Positions 14,242 through 22,154 of a stretch of DNA of 37,274 bases are shown here, piece by piece. The stretch is from positions 1 through 37,274 of the forward strand of contig JAFZZR010000170.1 of NCBI GenBank assembly GCA_017615635.1, in the 5' to 3' direction. This stretch comes from Lentisphaeria bacterium. GTDB taxonomy: Bacteria > Verrucomicrobiota > Lentisphaeria > Victivallales > UBA1829. The number at the start of each line of letters is the position of its first letter. Within the stretch, counting starts at the first letter, position 1. Below the pieces are notes generated by a model. It searched no databases. It was not told the DNA's origin and was given only the letters and a program-made list of their open reading frames with translations. The position numbers and the translations under genes were made by a program.

Positions 14242-14910
14242 TCAGACCGAGAGCCCCTCCGGATGGTCCCCCTTCGAAATGATGAAAATGCAGTTGGAGG
14301 CAAAGAGATTGGGAAGGACTCCGGCCAGTCCGGGCAGGAAATCGCCCTCGGCGGAGAGCGGGATCTCCCGGAGGATCCGGATATTGAGAGTGCGGCAGAG
14401 ATTCCGCAGATCGGAAATCGTTCCGGGATGGATGGTGGGCGTGTCGTACCAGGGCCGCGGCAAATTGCGGTTGACGGGCATATTGCCGAAGACCAGCTGG
14501 ATCCGGGCGTTGATGTGCCCGAAATTCATGAAGGAGATGATCCCGCAGCGACCGATCCGGAGCATTTCCTCAAGCAGCAGGTCCGGACGGCGCACCGCCT
14601 GGAGCGTACGGGAAAGGATCACGTAGTCGTAGGAGTGATCGGAAAAAAGGCCGAGCGAGGTGTCCAGGTCGGTATGGATCACGGGAACGCCCCGCGTGGC
14701 GCATTCCAGAATCTTGTTCTGATCGCGCTCCACTCCGGTCACGGAGGCATGCTTGGTCTGCTTGAGGACCTTGAGGAGACGCCCGGACCCGCAGCCCAGG
14801 TCGAGGATCCGGGATCCGTCCGGGATCATGTTCTGGATGGTCTGAAGGTCGCGCCGGTGAAGCGAGAGCTCGTCGTTGATCAGATGAGTCGGCCGGTCTG
14901 AAAAAGTCAT
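14242..14910 (-). CDS. metW: MetW-like methionine biosynthesis methyltransferase-fold protein
   Basis: The 222-residue protein is a class I S-adenosylmethionine-type methyltransferase fold matching MetW, the partner of MetX in homoserine acylation. The cofactor loop is ILDLGCGSGRLL at about 35-46, followed by the acidic strand-2 end in VTGVERDQ. The region SYDYVILSRTLQAVRRPDLLLEEMLRIG matches the MetW core. Its start codon overlaps the metX stop by 4 bp (ATGA), the classic metX-metW arrangement, so translational coupling and a shared role in methionine synthesis are likely. MetW partners have been reported to be needed for full MetX activity in some proteobacteria; whether that holds here is inference. 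Confidence 0.92.
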   Translation of the reverse strand: MTFSDRPTHLINDELSLHRRDLQTIQNMIPDGSRILDLGCGSGRLLKVLKQTKHASVTGVERDQNKILECATRGVPVIHTDLDTSLGLFSDHSYDYVILSRTLQAVRRPDLLLEEMLRIGRCGIISFMNFGHINARIQLVFGNMPVNRNLPRPWYDTPTIHPGTISDLRNLCRTLNIRILREIPLSAEGDFLPGLAGVLPNLFASNCIFIISKGDHPEGLSV

Positions 14911-16061
14911 GAGACCACCTCCAGGTGACGGGCGGTGAGGAAGCCGGAAACCAGCGTGCCCAGAGATTTCGTTTCCAGCAGGAAGGCGTCGTGTCCGTAG
15001 GACGATTCGATATTGCAGTAGGTGGTGTCCAGTCCATTATCCAGCAGAGCCTTCACCAGTTCGCGGGACTGATAGGCGGGGAAGAGCCAGTCGCTGGAAA
15101 AGGAAACGACCAGAAACGCCGCCTTGATCCGGGAAAACGCCTTGGTCAAGTCGCCGTCTCCGTAGTCGGCAATGTCGAAATAGTCGATGGCCCGGGTGAT
15201 GAACAGATAGGAATTGGCGTCGAACCGTTCCACGAACCGCGTTCCCTGATGATCCAGATAGCTCTCGATCTCGAAATCCTTGTGGAAGTTGAAGGAGTAA
15301 TCCTTGGAATCCTGAAGATTCCTGCCGAATTTCTTCCGCATGGACTCGTCGCTGAGATATGTGATGTGCGCAAGCATCCGGGCAATGGCCAGCCCCCGCT
15401 GCGGCTGCTCTTCGTACTCTCCGCCGTTCCAGCCGGGATCCCCCATGATAGCCTCGCGGCCCACCCAGTTGAAGGCAATGGACTGAGGCGAGATCCGGGA
15501 GGTGGTGGCAATGGCGATGACCGAGCGGAGACTGTCCGGATAGGATATCGCCCACTGGATGGCCAGCATCCCGCCCATGGATCCGCCGGCTACGGCCAGC
15601 CATTTCCGGATCCCGAGATGATCCATCAGATGTTTCTGCGCCCGCACCATATCCGCGATGGTCAGCACGGGGAAGTTCATGTTGTAGCGGCGGCCTGTCT
15701 CGGGATCGATGGACCGGGGTCCGGTGGATCCGGAGCAGCCGCCGATAATGTTGCTGCAAACGATGAAATATTTGTTTGTATCGAAAGGCTTTCCGGGCCC
15801 GACCATGGAATCCCACCAGCCGGGTTTCTTATCGGTTTCGCTGTGATATCCGGCCAGATGGGCGTCTCCGGTAAGCGCATGCTCCACAAGAATGGCGTTG
15901 TCGGCCTTTTCGGAAAGGATCCCGTAGGTTTCGTAGCGGATCGTCACATTGCGGAGCGTTTTCCCGCAGTCGAGACGCAGTGCGTCCTCCCCGGTGGCGC
16001 CGAACAGGAAATCCTGCGGTGTCACGATCCCGACGGAATTGATCGGATTCATATCTTCCAT
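14907..16061 (-). CDS. metX: Homoserine O-acyltransferase MetX
   Basis: The 384-residue alpha/beta-hydrolase-fold enzyme moves an acyl group from acyl-CoA to the hydroxyl of L-homoserine, the first committed step of methionine synthesis. The catalytic triad is visible: S161 in the nucleophile elbow GGSMGG, D324 in SSDWLFP and H357 in SYGHDAF. The family lead motif ALTGDAHLAGYH is at about 62-73. Length is standard. The acyl donor (acetyl or succinyl) cannot be decided, since MetX proteins of both kinds exist; acetyl is the default. Start choice is between two near ATGs (16061 or 16052); GGGTGGG favours the first. It overlaps metW by 4 bp. No clear promoter or S-adenosylmethionine riboswitch was seen in the 100-bp gap upstream. 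Confidence 0.94.
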   Translation of the reverse strand: MEDMNPINSVGIVTPQDFLFGATGEDALRLDCGKTLRNVTIRYETYGILSEKADNAILVEHALTGDAHLAGYHSETDKKPGWWDSMVGPGKPFDTNKYFIVCSNIIGGCSGSTGPRSIDPETGRRYNMNFPVLTIADMVRAQKHLMDHLGIRKWLAVAGGSMGGMLAIQWAISYPDSLRSVIAIATTSRISPQSIAFNWVGREAIMGDPGWNGGEYEEQPQRGLAIARMLAHITYLSDESMRKKFGRNLQDSKDYSFNFHKDFEIESYLDHQGTRFVERFDANSYLFITRAIDYFDIADYGDGDLTKAFSRIKAAFLVVSFSSDWLFPAYQSRELVKALLDNGLDTTYCNIESSYGHDAFLLETKSLGTLVSGFLTARHLEVVS

Positions 16062-16099
16062 GGAGGCCCACCCCGCTGATTAAAACAAACACATTCCAT

Positions 16100-16145
16100 A
16101 AAAAAGCAAAGACGCGCCGAAGCGATGTTCTGCCTCAAACGCGTC
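16100..16145 (-). terminator. Terminator candidate after purC
   Basis: On the minus strand GACGCG (16140-16145) pairs with CGCGTC (16111-16116) across a 23-base loop, then TTTGC and six T residues follow (16100-16105). The long loop makes it weaker than usual. It lies between purC and metX. Confidence 0.45.
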
Positions 16146-16161
16146 TCGAGCTCCGCGTCGG

Positions 16162-17061
16162 TCAGAACGACCGACCGCTGAGCATCTTCAAAGCGTCCAG
16201 ATACTTGTCCCTTGTTTTCCGGACGATGTCATCCGGGAGCGCAGGCGCCGGAGGCGTCTTGTCCCAGTCAAGACTTTCCAGATAGTCACGGACAAACTGC
16301 TTGTCCAGGCTGGGCGGGTTGGAGCCCGTCACATATTCATCCCGCGGCCAGAAACGGCTGGAGTCGGGTGTCAGGACCTCATCGATGAGGATGATGTCAC
16401 CCGCCTCGTCTTCTCCGAACTCGAATTTCGTATCAGCCAGAATGATCCCGCACTTCTCCGCGTGATTCGCCGCATCCTTGTAGATGCGAAGCGCGAAATC
16501 GGCAAGATTCTCCGCTTTCTCTTCCCCGATCAGTTCGCCGGCCTCTTCCAGAGTGATGTTCTCATCATGCCCTTCTTCGGCCTTGGTGGACGGCGTGAAG
16601 AGAGCCTTGTCCAGTTTCTCCGAAAGCTCGTATCCGGACCGCTGGCGGATCCCGCCCACGGTTCCGCTCTTCTGATATTCCTTCCAGGCGCTGCCGGAAA
16701 GGTAACCGCGCACAATGCATTCCAGCGGAATGGTCTTGACCTTTTTGACGATCAAAGACCGCTTTTCGAGGTCGGCCTTATACTTTTGGAGCGCCTTGGG
16801 GAAATCCGAAATTTCCGTGCAGAGCAGATGATTCGGCGCCCAGGAAAGGTAGTCGAACCAGAAAAGCGACATGGCGGTCAGAACACGGCCTTTGTCCGGA
16901 ATGCCGTTCGGCATGACGCAGTCAAACGCGCTGATCCGGTCCGTGGCGACGAAAAGGAGAGAATCTCCCAGATCGTAGATATCCCGCACCTTGCCCCGGT
17001 GCGGCGGCGGTAAACCGGGTATTTCCGTTTCCAGCAATGCCCCGTTCGAGTCGTACTTCAT
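16162..17061 (-). CDS. purC: Phosphoribosylaminoimidazole-succinocarboxamide synthase PurC
   Basis: The 299-residue enzyme joins aspartate to CAIR with ATP to make SAICAR in purine synthesis. Family motifs are clear: RGKVRDIYDLGDSLLFVATDR near 22-42, the substrate loop LECIVRGYLSGSAWKEY, and DTKFEFG followed by LIDEVLTPDSSRFW. The length fits the longer bacterial/yeast-type form rather than the short form of about 240 residues. The frame is open to 17151, into rplU, but that N-terminal extension is not PurC-like; the ATG at 17061 has GGGAGG upstream, at a rather long spacing. It lies 26 bp after rplU, so the two genes probably share a transcript. Confidence 0.95.
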   Translation of the reverse strand: MKYDSNGALLETEIPGLPPPHRGKVRDIYDLGDSLLFVATDRISAFDCVMPNGIPDKGRVLTAMSLFWFDYLSWAPNHLLCTEISDFPKALQKYKADLEKRSLIVKKVKTIPLECIVRGYLSGSAWKEYQKSGTVGGIRQRSGYELSEKLDKALFTPSTKAEEGHDENITLEEAGELIGEEKAENLADFALRIYKDAANHAEKCGIILADTKFEFGEDEAGDIILIDEVLTPDSSRFWPRDEYVTGSNPPSLDKQFVRDYLESLDWDKTPPAPALPDDIVRKTRDKYLDALKMLSGRSF

Positions 17062-17087
17062 GGCTGTGTCCGTCCTCCCGTTTCCGA

Positions 17088-17396
17088 TCAGGCGATCGCC
17101 AGGATCTTGACCTTGGTCAGTTCCTGACGGTGACCGATGCGCTTGCGGCATCCTTTACGGCGTTTCATCTTGAACGCGATCAGCTTGGGACCGCGGAACT
17201 GCTCCACGATCTCCGCCTCGACCTTGGCGCCTTCGATGAGGGGATTTCCGACCTTGAGATCGGCGCCCTCTCCGATCGCCAGAACTTCCTTGAACTCGAT
17301 CTTGCTTCCGGCATCACCCGGAACACGTTCCACGGCAAGAACATCGTCTTTCTGAACCTTCAGCTGTTTACCTCCGGCAGCAATCACCGCATACAT
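17088..17396 (-). CDS. rplU: 50S ribosomal protein L21
   Basis: The 102-residue protein is bL21, which binds 23S rRNA near L20 on the large subunit. The start MYAVIAAGGKQLKVQKDD and the C-terminal signature FKMKRRKGCRKRIGHRQ are diagnostic. AGGAG precedes the ATG. In most bacteria rpmA (L27) follows rplU directly, often with obgE. Here the next gene is purC and no L27 gene occurs in the window, so the usual cluster is split. The leader carries the palindrome AGTGTATTACACT at 17420-17432. Confidence 0.96.
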   Translation of the reverse strand: MYAVIAAGGKQLKVQKDDVLAVERVPGDAGSKIEFKEVLAIGEGADLKVGNPLIEGAKVEAEIVEQFRGPKLIAFKMKRRKGCRKRIGHRQELTKVKILAIA

Positions 17397-17419
17397 CGTC
17401 GTTTCTCCTGATTATGTTG

Positions 17420-17432
17420 AGTGTATTACACT
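17420..17432. promoter_or_regulatory. Palindrome in the rplU leader
   Basis: AGTGTATTACACT is a perfect 13-bp palindrome, about 24 bp before the rplU start codon and after the promoter. It could be a DNA operator, or as RNA a 5-bp hairpin used in feedback control. I see no match to a known ribosomal leader. Confidence 0.4.
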
Positions 17433-17456
17433 TGTTTTTTCGAAATGAAACTGGGT

Positions 17457-17484
17457 AATATACCATTCTTTTTCCGTTCTGCAA
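17457..17484 (-). promoter_or_regulatory. Promoter of rplU-purC
   Basis: On the minus strand TTGCAG (17479-17484), a 16-bp spacer and TATATT (17457-17462) lie about 60 bp before the rplU start codon. Confidence 0.7.
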
Positions 17485-17537
17485 GCGTCTCTCCGTCCCT
17501 TTTCCATTTTTTTCCTACTTTTTACGTCTTTTTTGAG

Positions 17538-17559
17538 AAAAAACGTCCGAAAACGGGAC
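17538..17559 (-). terminator. Terminator candidate after the beta-helix gene
   Basis: On the minus strand GTCC (17556-17559) pairs with GGAC (17545-17548) over a CGTTTTC loop, then a G and six T residues follow (17538-17543). The stem is short. It lies between the beta-helix gene and the rplU promoter, where a stop signal is expected. Confidence 0.4.
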
Positions 17560-17603
17560 AGGAATGGATGCAACGGGCCCTTCCGGGACATGCGATCCGG
17601 AGA

Positions 17604-19502
17604 TCAGAGTCCCTGTTTTTGCGGGACCAGAGTATTTTCCGGAACCGTGTAGAGGATCGGGGGAAGAGGCGCTCCGAGACGGATCGCATAGTCTTCCTCG
17701 GCAAACGGGATCCGGAGACTCCAGATCTCTCCGGGTGCGTTCGCCGGACGCTCTGCCTTCAAAATCTGGACATCGGCTTCGCATTTTGCCGATGCCCGGA
17801 CTTTTCCCGAGGGATCCGCGAGTTCGGCTTCCACGGGTTCGCCGATCTCGCCCTGAATCTGTACGGCAAAGTTCGTCGCGCCGGCAGGCACATAGAAGTA
17901 GAGGGTCCCTTTGCAGCGGAACATTTTAAGTTTGGAATCGGCCTCGAAACCGAATCCGGGCGCCGAGCTCTCGATGTTCACGGCGCGCCCTTTGGTATTG
18001 AGGAAGAACCGGTAGACACCTCGTCCGCCCTTGAATTCGTAGGTGAAATCTTCCTTGTCGATGATAAAGGTCCCGTTGGATGTTCCGGCGGGATCGAAGA
18101 TCTCCATCGGCATGGCGGGCTTTGCCGCATTCGGTCTCTTCCAGGTGGTCCGGAAGTGCAGTTTCACAGGCGTTTTGCCGTCGCAGTACTGGACGAAAAA
18201 CACGGCGTCGCTGCGGACGCTGAACGGGTGTCCGTTTCGCTGTACGGGCGCATAGCCGGAAAGTCTGACCGGACTGGTCTTGAAATTCAGCAGTTCCGGA
18301 TTCGGACCGTGCTCTTCCGCAAATTTCCGCAAATCGAAGGCCGCACTTTTTTCATCGGGCGCAATCACCGTGATCTCCCCCGCAGGCAGATCCAGACCGG
18401 CGCCTGCGTATCCATCGAAGGCCATGACTTTCCGACCGGGATCCTGCCGGATGATAAGCTGACCGAAGTCGATCCCGCCGCAATTCTCCGGGAAATCCGT
18501 GAAGATCCGGATCGGGATTTCCGCTTTCCCGGAACGGTTGTCGATCTCACAGCCGGGAAAATGCATGGCCAGGGTACTCCGCTCGTTGCGGATGACAAGC
18601 GGCATTCTGCAATCGGCGATCCGGCAGTTCTCGAAGCGGGCCGTTCCCGCATTCACGTCGGAAATATAGATACCCTCGGAATTTCCGGCGATCCGGCAGT
18701 TGCGCACGGTGACGCTCGAAGGCGTATTCAAATTCCGGCAGCTGAGAATAATGCCGGCACGGGCATTGTTCAAAAACTCGGTCCCTTCGATCAGACAGTT
18801 CGTCACCTCATCCGATGGGCTGTTCGGCTCGAAATCGATCCCGCTCATCGGCTGCGTCCCGGACGTATTCTGTATCCGGCAGTCGCGGATCACCAGTCCG
18901 TTCACGGAAATGACGCTCACGCCCTGACGGTGATGGTCGTCCAGCAGAAGATTTTCCAGCAGGATGTTGTTTTCCATCCGCGGGTGCTTTCCCCTGGCAA
19001 TGTACACGCCGTCGCCGCCGCTGCTCCGAAGGATCAGATCTTTTATGGTCACATTGCGGCAGCCAAGAAGACTTACCGTATGCCGCCACTCCCCTAAGTT
19101 GTAAAGTTCGGGATTCTGGTAATCCTTCTTGTTCATCGAAAGGACCGCGATACCATGCCCCCGCATGACCACGTTTTCCACGCCGTCGCCCCGGAACAGA
19201 CAGTCGTTCCGGGCCTTGAATCCGCCGGGCCGAGCCCGGACATGCACGCCATCTTCGAAGATCAGTTCCTGATTGCTGCGGAGAAAGAGGGGTTCGACGA
19301 TGTAATCGAATCCCGGATTGTCGAAGACCACCTGTTTCGCGCCGGAGTCTATGGCCTTTTGGACCGCGGCCGTGGCGTTGGTACTGTCAGGCTTGAAATC
19401 ACTGACTTTCACGGTCTCCTCCGCCGCGGAAAGCAAAGCCGAAGACATGGCAAGAAGCAGGAATATTTTCCATTTGACTGCAGCTGCATGCAAAAAGCTC
19501 AT
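17604..19502 (-). CDS. Exported right-handed parallel beta-helix protein
   Basis: The 632-residue protein begins with a signal peptide (KWKIFLLLAMSSALLSA, cut near residue 27), so it is exported. Residues about 40-330 show repeating short beta-strands with Asn/Gly turns (VTIKDLILRSSGGDGVYI, LVIRDCRIQNTSG, VTVRNCRIAGNSEGIYI), the pattern of a right-handed parallel beta-helix as in pectate lyases and many polysaccharide-acting enzymes. Residues about 400-632 look like beta-sandwich regions. I cannot place it in a named glycoside-hydrolase or lyase family, and no catalytic residues are identified. It is divergent from an AraC-type regulator, which may control it. A role in plant or mucus polysaccharide binding or cleavage is inference. 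Confidence 0.82.
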   Translation of the reverse strand: MSFLHAAAVKWKIFLLLAMSSALLSAAEETVKVSDFKPDSTNATAAVQKAIDSGAKQVVFDNPGFDYIVEPLFLRSNQELIFEDGVHVRARPGGFKARNDCLFRGDGVENVVMRGHGIAVLSMNKKDYQNPELYNLGEWRHTVSLLGCRNVTIKDLILRSSGGDGVYIARGKHPRMENNILLENLLLDDHHRQGVSVISVNGLVIRDCRIQNTSGTQPMSGIDFEPNSPSDEVTNCLIEGTEFLNNARAGIILSCRNLNTPSSVTVRNCRIAGNSEGIYISDVNAGTARFENCRIADCRMPLVIRNERSTLAMHFPGCEIDNRSGKAEIPIRIFTDFPENCGGIDFGQLIIRQDPGRKVMAFDGYAGAGLDLPAGEITVIAPDEKSAAFDLRKFAEEHGPNPELLNFKTSPVRLSGYAPVQRNGHPFSVRSDAVFFVQYCDGKTPVKLHFRTTWKRPNAAKPAMPMEIFDPAGTSNGTFIIDKEDFTYEFKGGRGVYRFFLNTKGRAVNIESSAPGFGFEADSKLKMFRCKGTLYFYVPAGATNFAVQIQGEIGEPVEAELADPSGKVRASAKCEADVQILKAERPANAPGEIWSLRIPFAEEDYAIRLGAPLPPILYTVPENTLVPQKQGL

Positions 19503-19569
19503 TTTCTGTATCCTTTCTGAAAAAATGTCTATAAACGGGACTCAATCCCCGGTCGCATTTCATCCTGAA

Positions 19570-19581
19570 ATTCCGCGGAAT
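19570..19581. promoter_or_regulatory. Perfect palindrome at the beta-helix start site
   Basis: ATTCCGCGGAAT is a perfect 12-bp palindrome touching the downstream edge of the beta-helix gene's -10 box (19582-19587), covering the expected transcription start. It is well placed for repression of that promoter. The binding protein is unknown; AraC-family proteins more often bind direct repeats. Confidence 0.5.
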
Positions 19582-19609
19582 ACTATAATTCGGATTTTGC
19601 TGATTGCAA
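19582..19609 (-). promoter_or_regulatory. Promoter of the beta-helix gene
   Basis: On the minus strand TTGCAA (19604-19609), a 16-bp spacer and TATAGT (19582-19587) give a leader of about 75 bases. Its -35 box is only 4 bp from that of the divergent AraC-type gene. Confidence 0.7.
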
Positions 19610-19613
19610 TGAC

Positions 19614-19641
19614 TTGACAAGCCAAAAATGTATGTTATATT
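19614..19641 (+). promoter_or_regulatory. Promoter of the AraC-type regulator gene
   Basis: TTGACA (19614-19619), a 16-bp spacer and TATATT (19636-19641) form one of the closest matches to consensus in the window. The back-to-back layout with the beta-helix promoter would let one bound protein affect both. Confidence 0.78.
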
Positions 19642-19682
19642 CTCAAAAACAAAAGAGATATTTTCAGCAGGATCAGAGAAAA

Positions 19683-20564
19683 ATGAAAAAAAAAGTATTT
19701 TCCAGCGGCGGGATGGATGGGGAATCCAGAGTGGAAGGATATAATTACGGCAAGTATCCGATCCATAAGTTCAGGGGGAGCAGCAGTCCGGGGCTGTTCT
19801 TCCCCCTGTGGCCGTATGCCTGCGGCATGGATGAGTGGCGGAAGGAGTGTTTTCGGAAGCGGACGTTTTCCGATACGTTCGCCGTGGAATACGTGCAGCG
19901 CGGAGTGTTCATTTTTCAGCAGGATGATATCACCATGCATGTGAATCCGGGCGAAATCTTTCTTGTGCATCTGGGCAGGAACAGCTCCATGCGCTGCGAA
20001 ACGGCGTTCGCGACCAAACGGACGATCATCATGCAGGGCGAACTGCTGCATTCGGTACTGGAAACGCTGGGGCTGACCGGGATCAGCCACATCGTTCCCC
20101 GTGAACAGGAACGGATCGACCGTTTCTTCGACCGGATCTATGATCTTATGGAGGACACCTCACCGGAAGGCCAGCGGGAGATCAGCATCGCGTGCTATGC
20201 GCTGTTGACGGAACTGGCGGGACAGTCCTCCGTGCTGCGGCATCCGGAGGATCTGCGGCGTGCACTGGAATACATCCACAGTCATCTGAATGAACCGCTT
20301 TCGCTGAAGGAACTGGTGCGGTATTCCGGTGTCAGTCACGCCACGCTGCACCGTCAGTTCCGGAAGCATCTGAAAACATCGCCGATCAGTTATTTTCTGG
20401 ACCGGAAGCTGGAACGGGCCAGAGGACTTCTGGAGAATCATCTGTATTCGATCAAGGAAGTGGCCGAGATGATGAACTATGCGTCCCCGCAGTATTTCGC
20501 CTCGGAATTCAAAAAAAGATACGGTGTTCCGCCGAAGAATTTCAAGCTGAAACACACGCGCTGA
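19683..20564 (+). CDS. AraC-family transcriptional regulator
   Basis: The 293-residue protein has a cupin-like sensing domain (about 30-160, with VNPGEIFLVHLGRN) and a C-terminal AraC/XylS DNA-binding domain (about 190-290). The latter holds two helix-turn-helix units: LSLKELVRYSGVSHATLHRQFRKHL and SIKEVAEMMNYASPQYFASEFKKRYG, ending with the family's GVPPKNFK. Members usually sense sugars and activate nearby catabolic genes. The frame is open to 19614, but that start is the -35 box itself, so the ATG at 19683 with AGGA upstream is used. It is divergent from the exported beta-helix gene, the likely target, and converges on ffh. Confidence 0.92.
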   Translation: MKKKVFSSGGMDGESRVEGYNYGKYPIHKFRGSSSPGLFFPLWPYACGMDEWRKECFRKRTFSDTFAVEYVQRGVFIFQQDDITMHVNPGEIFLVHLGRNSSMRCETAFATKRTIIMQGELLHSVLETLGLTGISHIVPREQERIDRFFDRIYDLMEDTSPEGQREISIACYALLTELAGQSSVLRHPEDLRRALEYIHSHLNEPLSLKELVRYSGVSHATLHRQFRKHLKTSPISYFLDRKLERARGLLENHLYSIKEVAEMMNYASPQYFASEFKKRYGVPPKNFKLKHTR

Positions 20565-20580
20565 AGTCCTGAAATCTCTG

Positions 20581-20603
20581 GAAACGGTTATTTTTTCCGT
20601 TTC
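20581..20603. other. Inverted repeat across the ffh stop codon
   Basis: GAAACGG (20581-20587) pairs with CCGTTTC (20597-20603) over a TTATTTTTT loop containing the ffh stop codon. It separates the convergent AraC-type and ffh genes. A stop role is possible, but the T run is in the loop rather than after the stem. Confidence 0.35.
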
Positions 20604-22036
20604 TTCTTCGGGGGAGTGTAGTTGCTGCCCCGTGCCATGAAACCGCCGCGTCCCATGCCGCCCATGCCGCCGAAACCGCCGGACATTCCGGGCGAGAACA
20701 TGGCGCCCAGACCCGCGCCGCCGCTCCGTGGCGAGGAACCGACGATCCGGTTGAGCAGGCCGGTGTTCTTCATCATCTTCTTCATCATGAGGAACTGGCG
20801 GATCAGCTGGGAAACTTCTTCCTGGGGACGGCCGGAGCCGCGTGCGATACGGCGTTTCCGGGACATATCGATCAGTTCGGCGTTGGCCCGTTCCTTTTTG
20901 GTCATGGAGCAGATGATGGCTTCCATGCTGCGGAATTTTTTGGAATCGAATTCGGGCATATCGGCCAGCTTGTCGCCGCCGGGCAGGAACTTCAGGATGG
21001 ATTCGACGCCGCCGAGTCTGGACATCTGGCGGAGCTGGGAAAGAAAATCATCGAAGTCGAAGGAGTTCTTTTTGAATTTCTCCTCCAATTTCGCCGCTTC
21101 CTCCTGATCGAATTTCTCCGCCGCGCGTTCCACCAGGGATACAACATCGCCCATACCCAGGATCCGGGAGGCCATGCGGTCCGGATGAAACACGTCCAGA
21201 TCTTCCAGCTTTTCGCCCGTGCCCGCGAATTTCACGGGACATCCGGTAACGCTCCGGATGGAAAGAGCCGCGCCGCCGCGGGCATCGCCGTCGAGTTTGG
21301 TGAGGACGATACCGGTAAGGCCCAGCGCGTCATGGAAATGTTTGGCCACGGAGACCGCCTGCTGTCCCAGAGCGGCATCGGCCACCAGAAGGATCTCGTC
21401 CGGACGGGTCACGTCCTTCACGCGGACGAGTTCCTGCACCATGGGCTCATCGATCTGGAGGCGTCCGGCCGTATCCATGATCAGATAGTCGGCGCCTTCC
21501 GAACGGGCCCGCTCCAGCGCCCGGAGAGCGATGGCGGTGACGTCGGGGACATTGCGTTCGGAGTGGACGGGCACGCCGATCTCGCGTCCGAGGATCTCCA
21601 GCTGATCGATGGCGGCGGGACGGTAGACGTCGAGCGCGGCGAGCAGGATCTTGCGTCCCTGATTCTTCAGGGAGAGGGCCAGCTTGGCGCTGGTGGTGGT
21701 CTTGCCGCTTCCGTGGAGTCCGCACATGAGGATCACGGCGGGGGACTTGCCGGAGACCAGGGGAACGGCGGCCTCGCCCATCAGAGCGGTCAGCCGGTCG
21801 TACACGATCTTGACGGCCATCTGTCCGGGGGTCACGCTTTTGATGACTTTTCCGCCCAGACACTCGGCGCGCACGGTTTTAACGAAATCCTCGGCGATGT
21901 CCAGATTGACGTCCGCCTCCAGGAGCGCGGTCCGGATTTCCTCCATGGACTCGGTGATATTGGCCTCGGTGAGGATCGCCTGTCCGCGGAGGTGACGCAG
22001 GGCGTCGTGAAGTTTATCGCTCAAATTCTGGAACAT
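20588..22036 (-). CDS. ffh: Signal recognition particle protein Ffh
   Basis: The 482-residue GTPase binds 4.5S RNA and signal sequences of nascent membrane proteins and delivers ribosomes to FtsY. It has the N domain (about 1-85), the G domain with GLHGSGKTT at 106-114, DVYRPAAIDQL, DTAGR and TKLDGDARGG, and the M domain (from about 300) with the RNA-binding helix-turn-helix MSRKRRIARGSGRPQEEV. The P-loop has His where Gln is common. The C-terminal tail is rich in Gly and Met (GGFGGMGGMGRGGF) and ends in a basic KKKRKK. Start, length and promoter agree. It is divergent from the pseudouridine synthase gene, with overlapping promoters. Confidence 0.97.
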   Translation of the reverse strand: MFQNLSDKLHDALRHLRGQAILTEANITESMEEIRTALLEADVNLDIAEDFVKTVRAECLGGKVIKSVTPGQMAVKIVYDRLTALMGEAAVPLVSGKSPAVILMCGLHGSGKTTTSAKLALSLKNQGRKILLAALDVYRPAAIDQLEILGREIGVPVHSERNVPDVTAIALRALERARSEGADYLIMDTAGRLQIDEPMVQELVRVKDVTRPDEILLVADAALGQQAVSVAKHFHDALGLTGIVLTKLDGDARGGAALSIRSVTGCPVKFAGTGEKLEDLDVFHPDRMASRILGMGDVVSLVERAAEKFDQEEAAKLEEKFKKNSFDFDDFLSQLRQMSRLGGVESILKFLPGGDKLADMPEFDSKKFRSMEAIICSMTKKERANAELIDMSRKRRIARGSGRPQEEVSQLIRQFLMMKKMMKNTGLLNRIVGSSPRSGGAGLGAMFSPGMSGGFGGMGGMGRGGFMARGSNYTPPKKKRKK

Positions 22037-22054
22037 AGTTTCAATCTCCGGTTC

Positions 22055-22082
22055 TTGTCAAAAATGTCATTCGTGCTATATT
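22055..22082 (+). promoter_or_regulatory. Promoter of the pseudouridine synthase gene
   Basis: TTGTCA (22055-22060), a 16-bp spacer and TATATT (22077-22082) face right. The -10 box shares three bases with the ffh -10 box on the other strand, within the palindrome GCTATATTATAGC. Confidence 0.65.
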
Positions 22083-22107
22083 ATAGCAAAAGAGTGAAAA
22101 AATACAA
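22080..22107 (-). promoter_or_regulatory. Promoter of ffh
   Basis: On the minus strand TTGTAT (22102-22107), a 16-bp spacer and a consensus TATAAT (22080-22085) precede ffh by about 45 bp. Because its -10 box overlaps that of the divergent promoter, the two cannot hold polymerase at once. Confidence 0.75.
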
Positions 22108-22154
22108 ACTCCAAATGAAAGAAAACCCGGATTTTCACGGATCGGCGGCTTCCT

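Noticed and set aside
16062..16161. S-adenosylmethionine riboswitch before metX
   Set aside because: The gap is 100 bp and contains only the putative purC terminator and an AT-rich stretch.
19614..19682. Longer start for the AraC-type gene
   Set aside because: The TTG start codon coincides with the -35 box, so it would not be transcribed.
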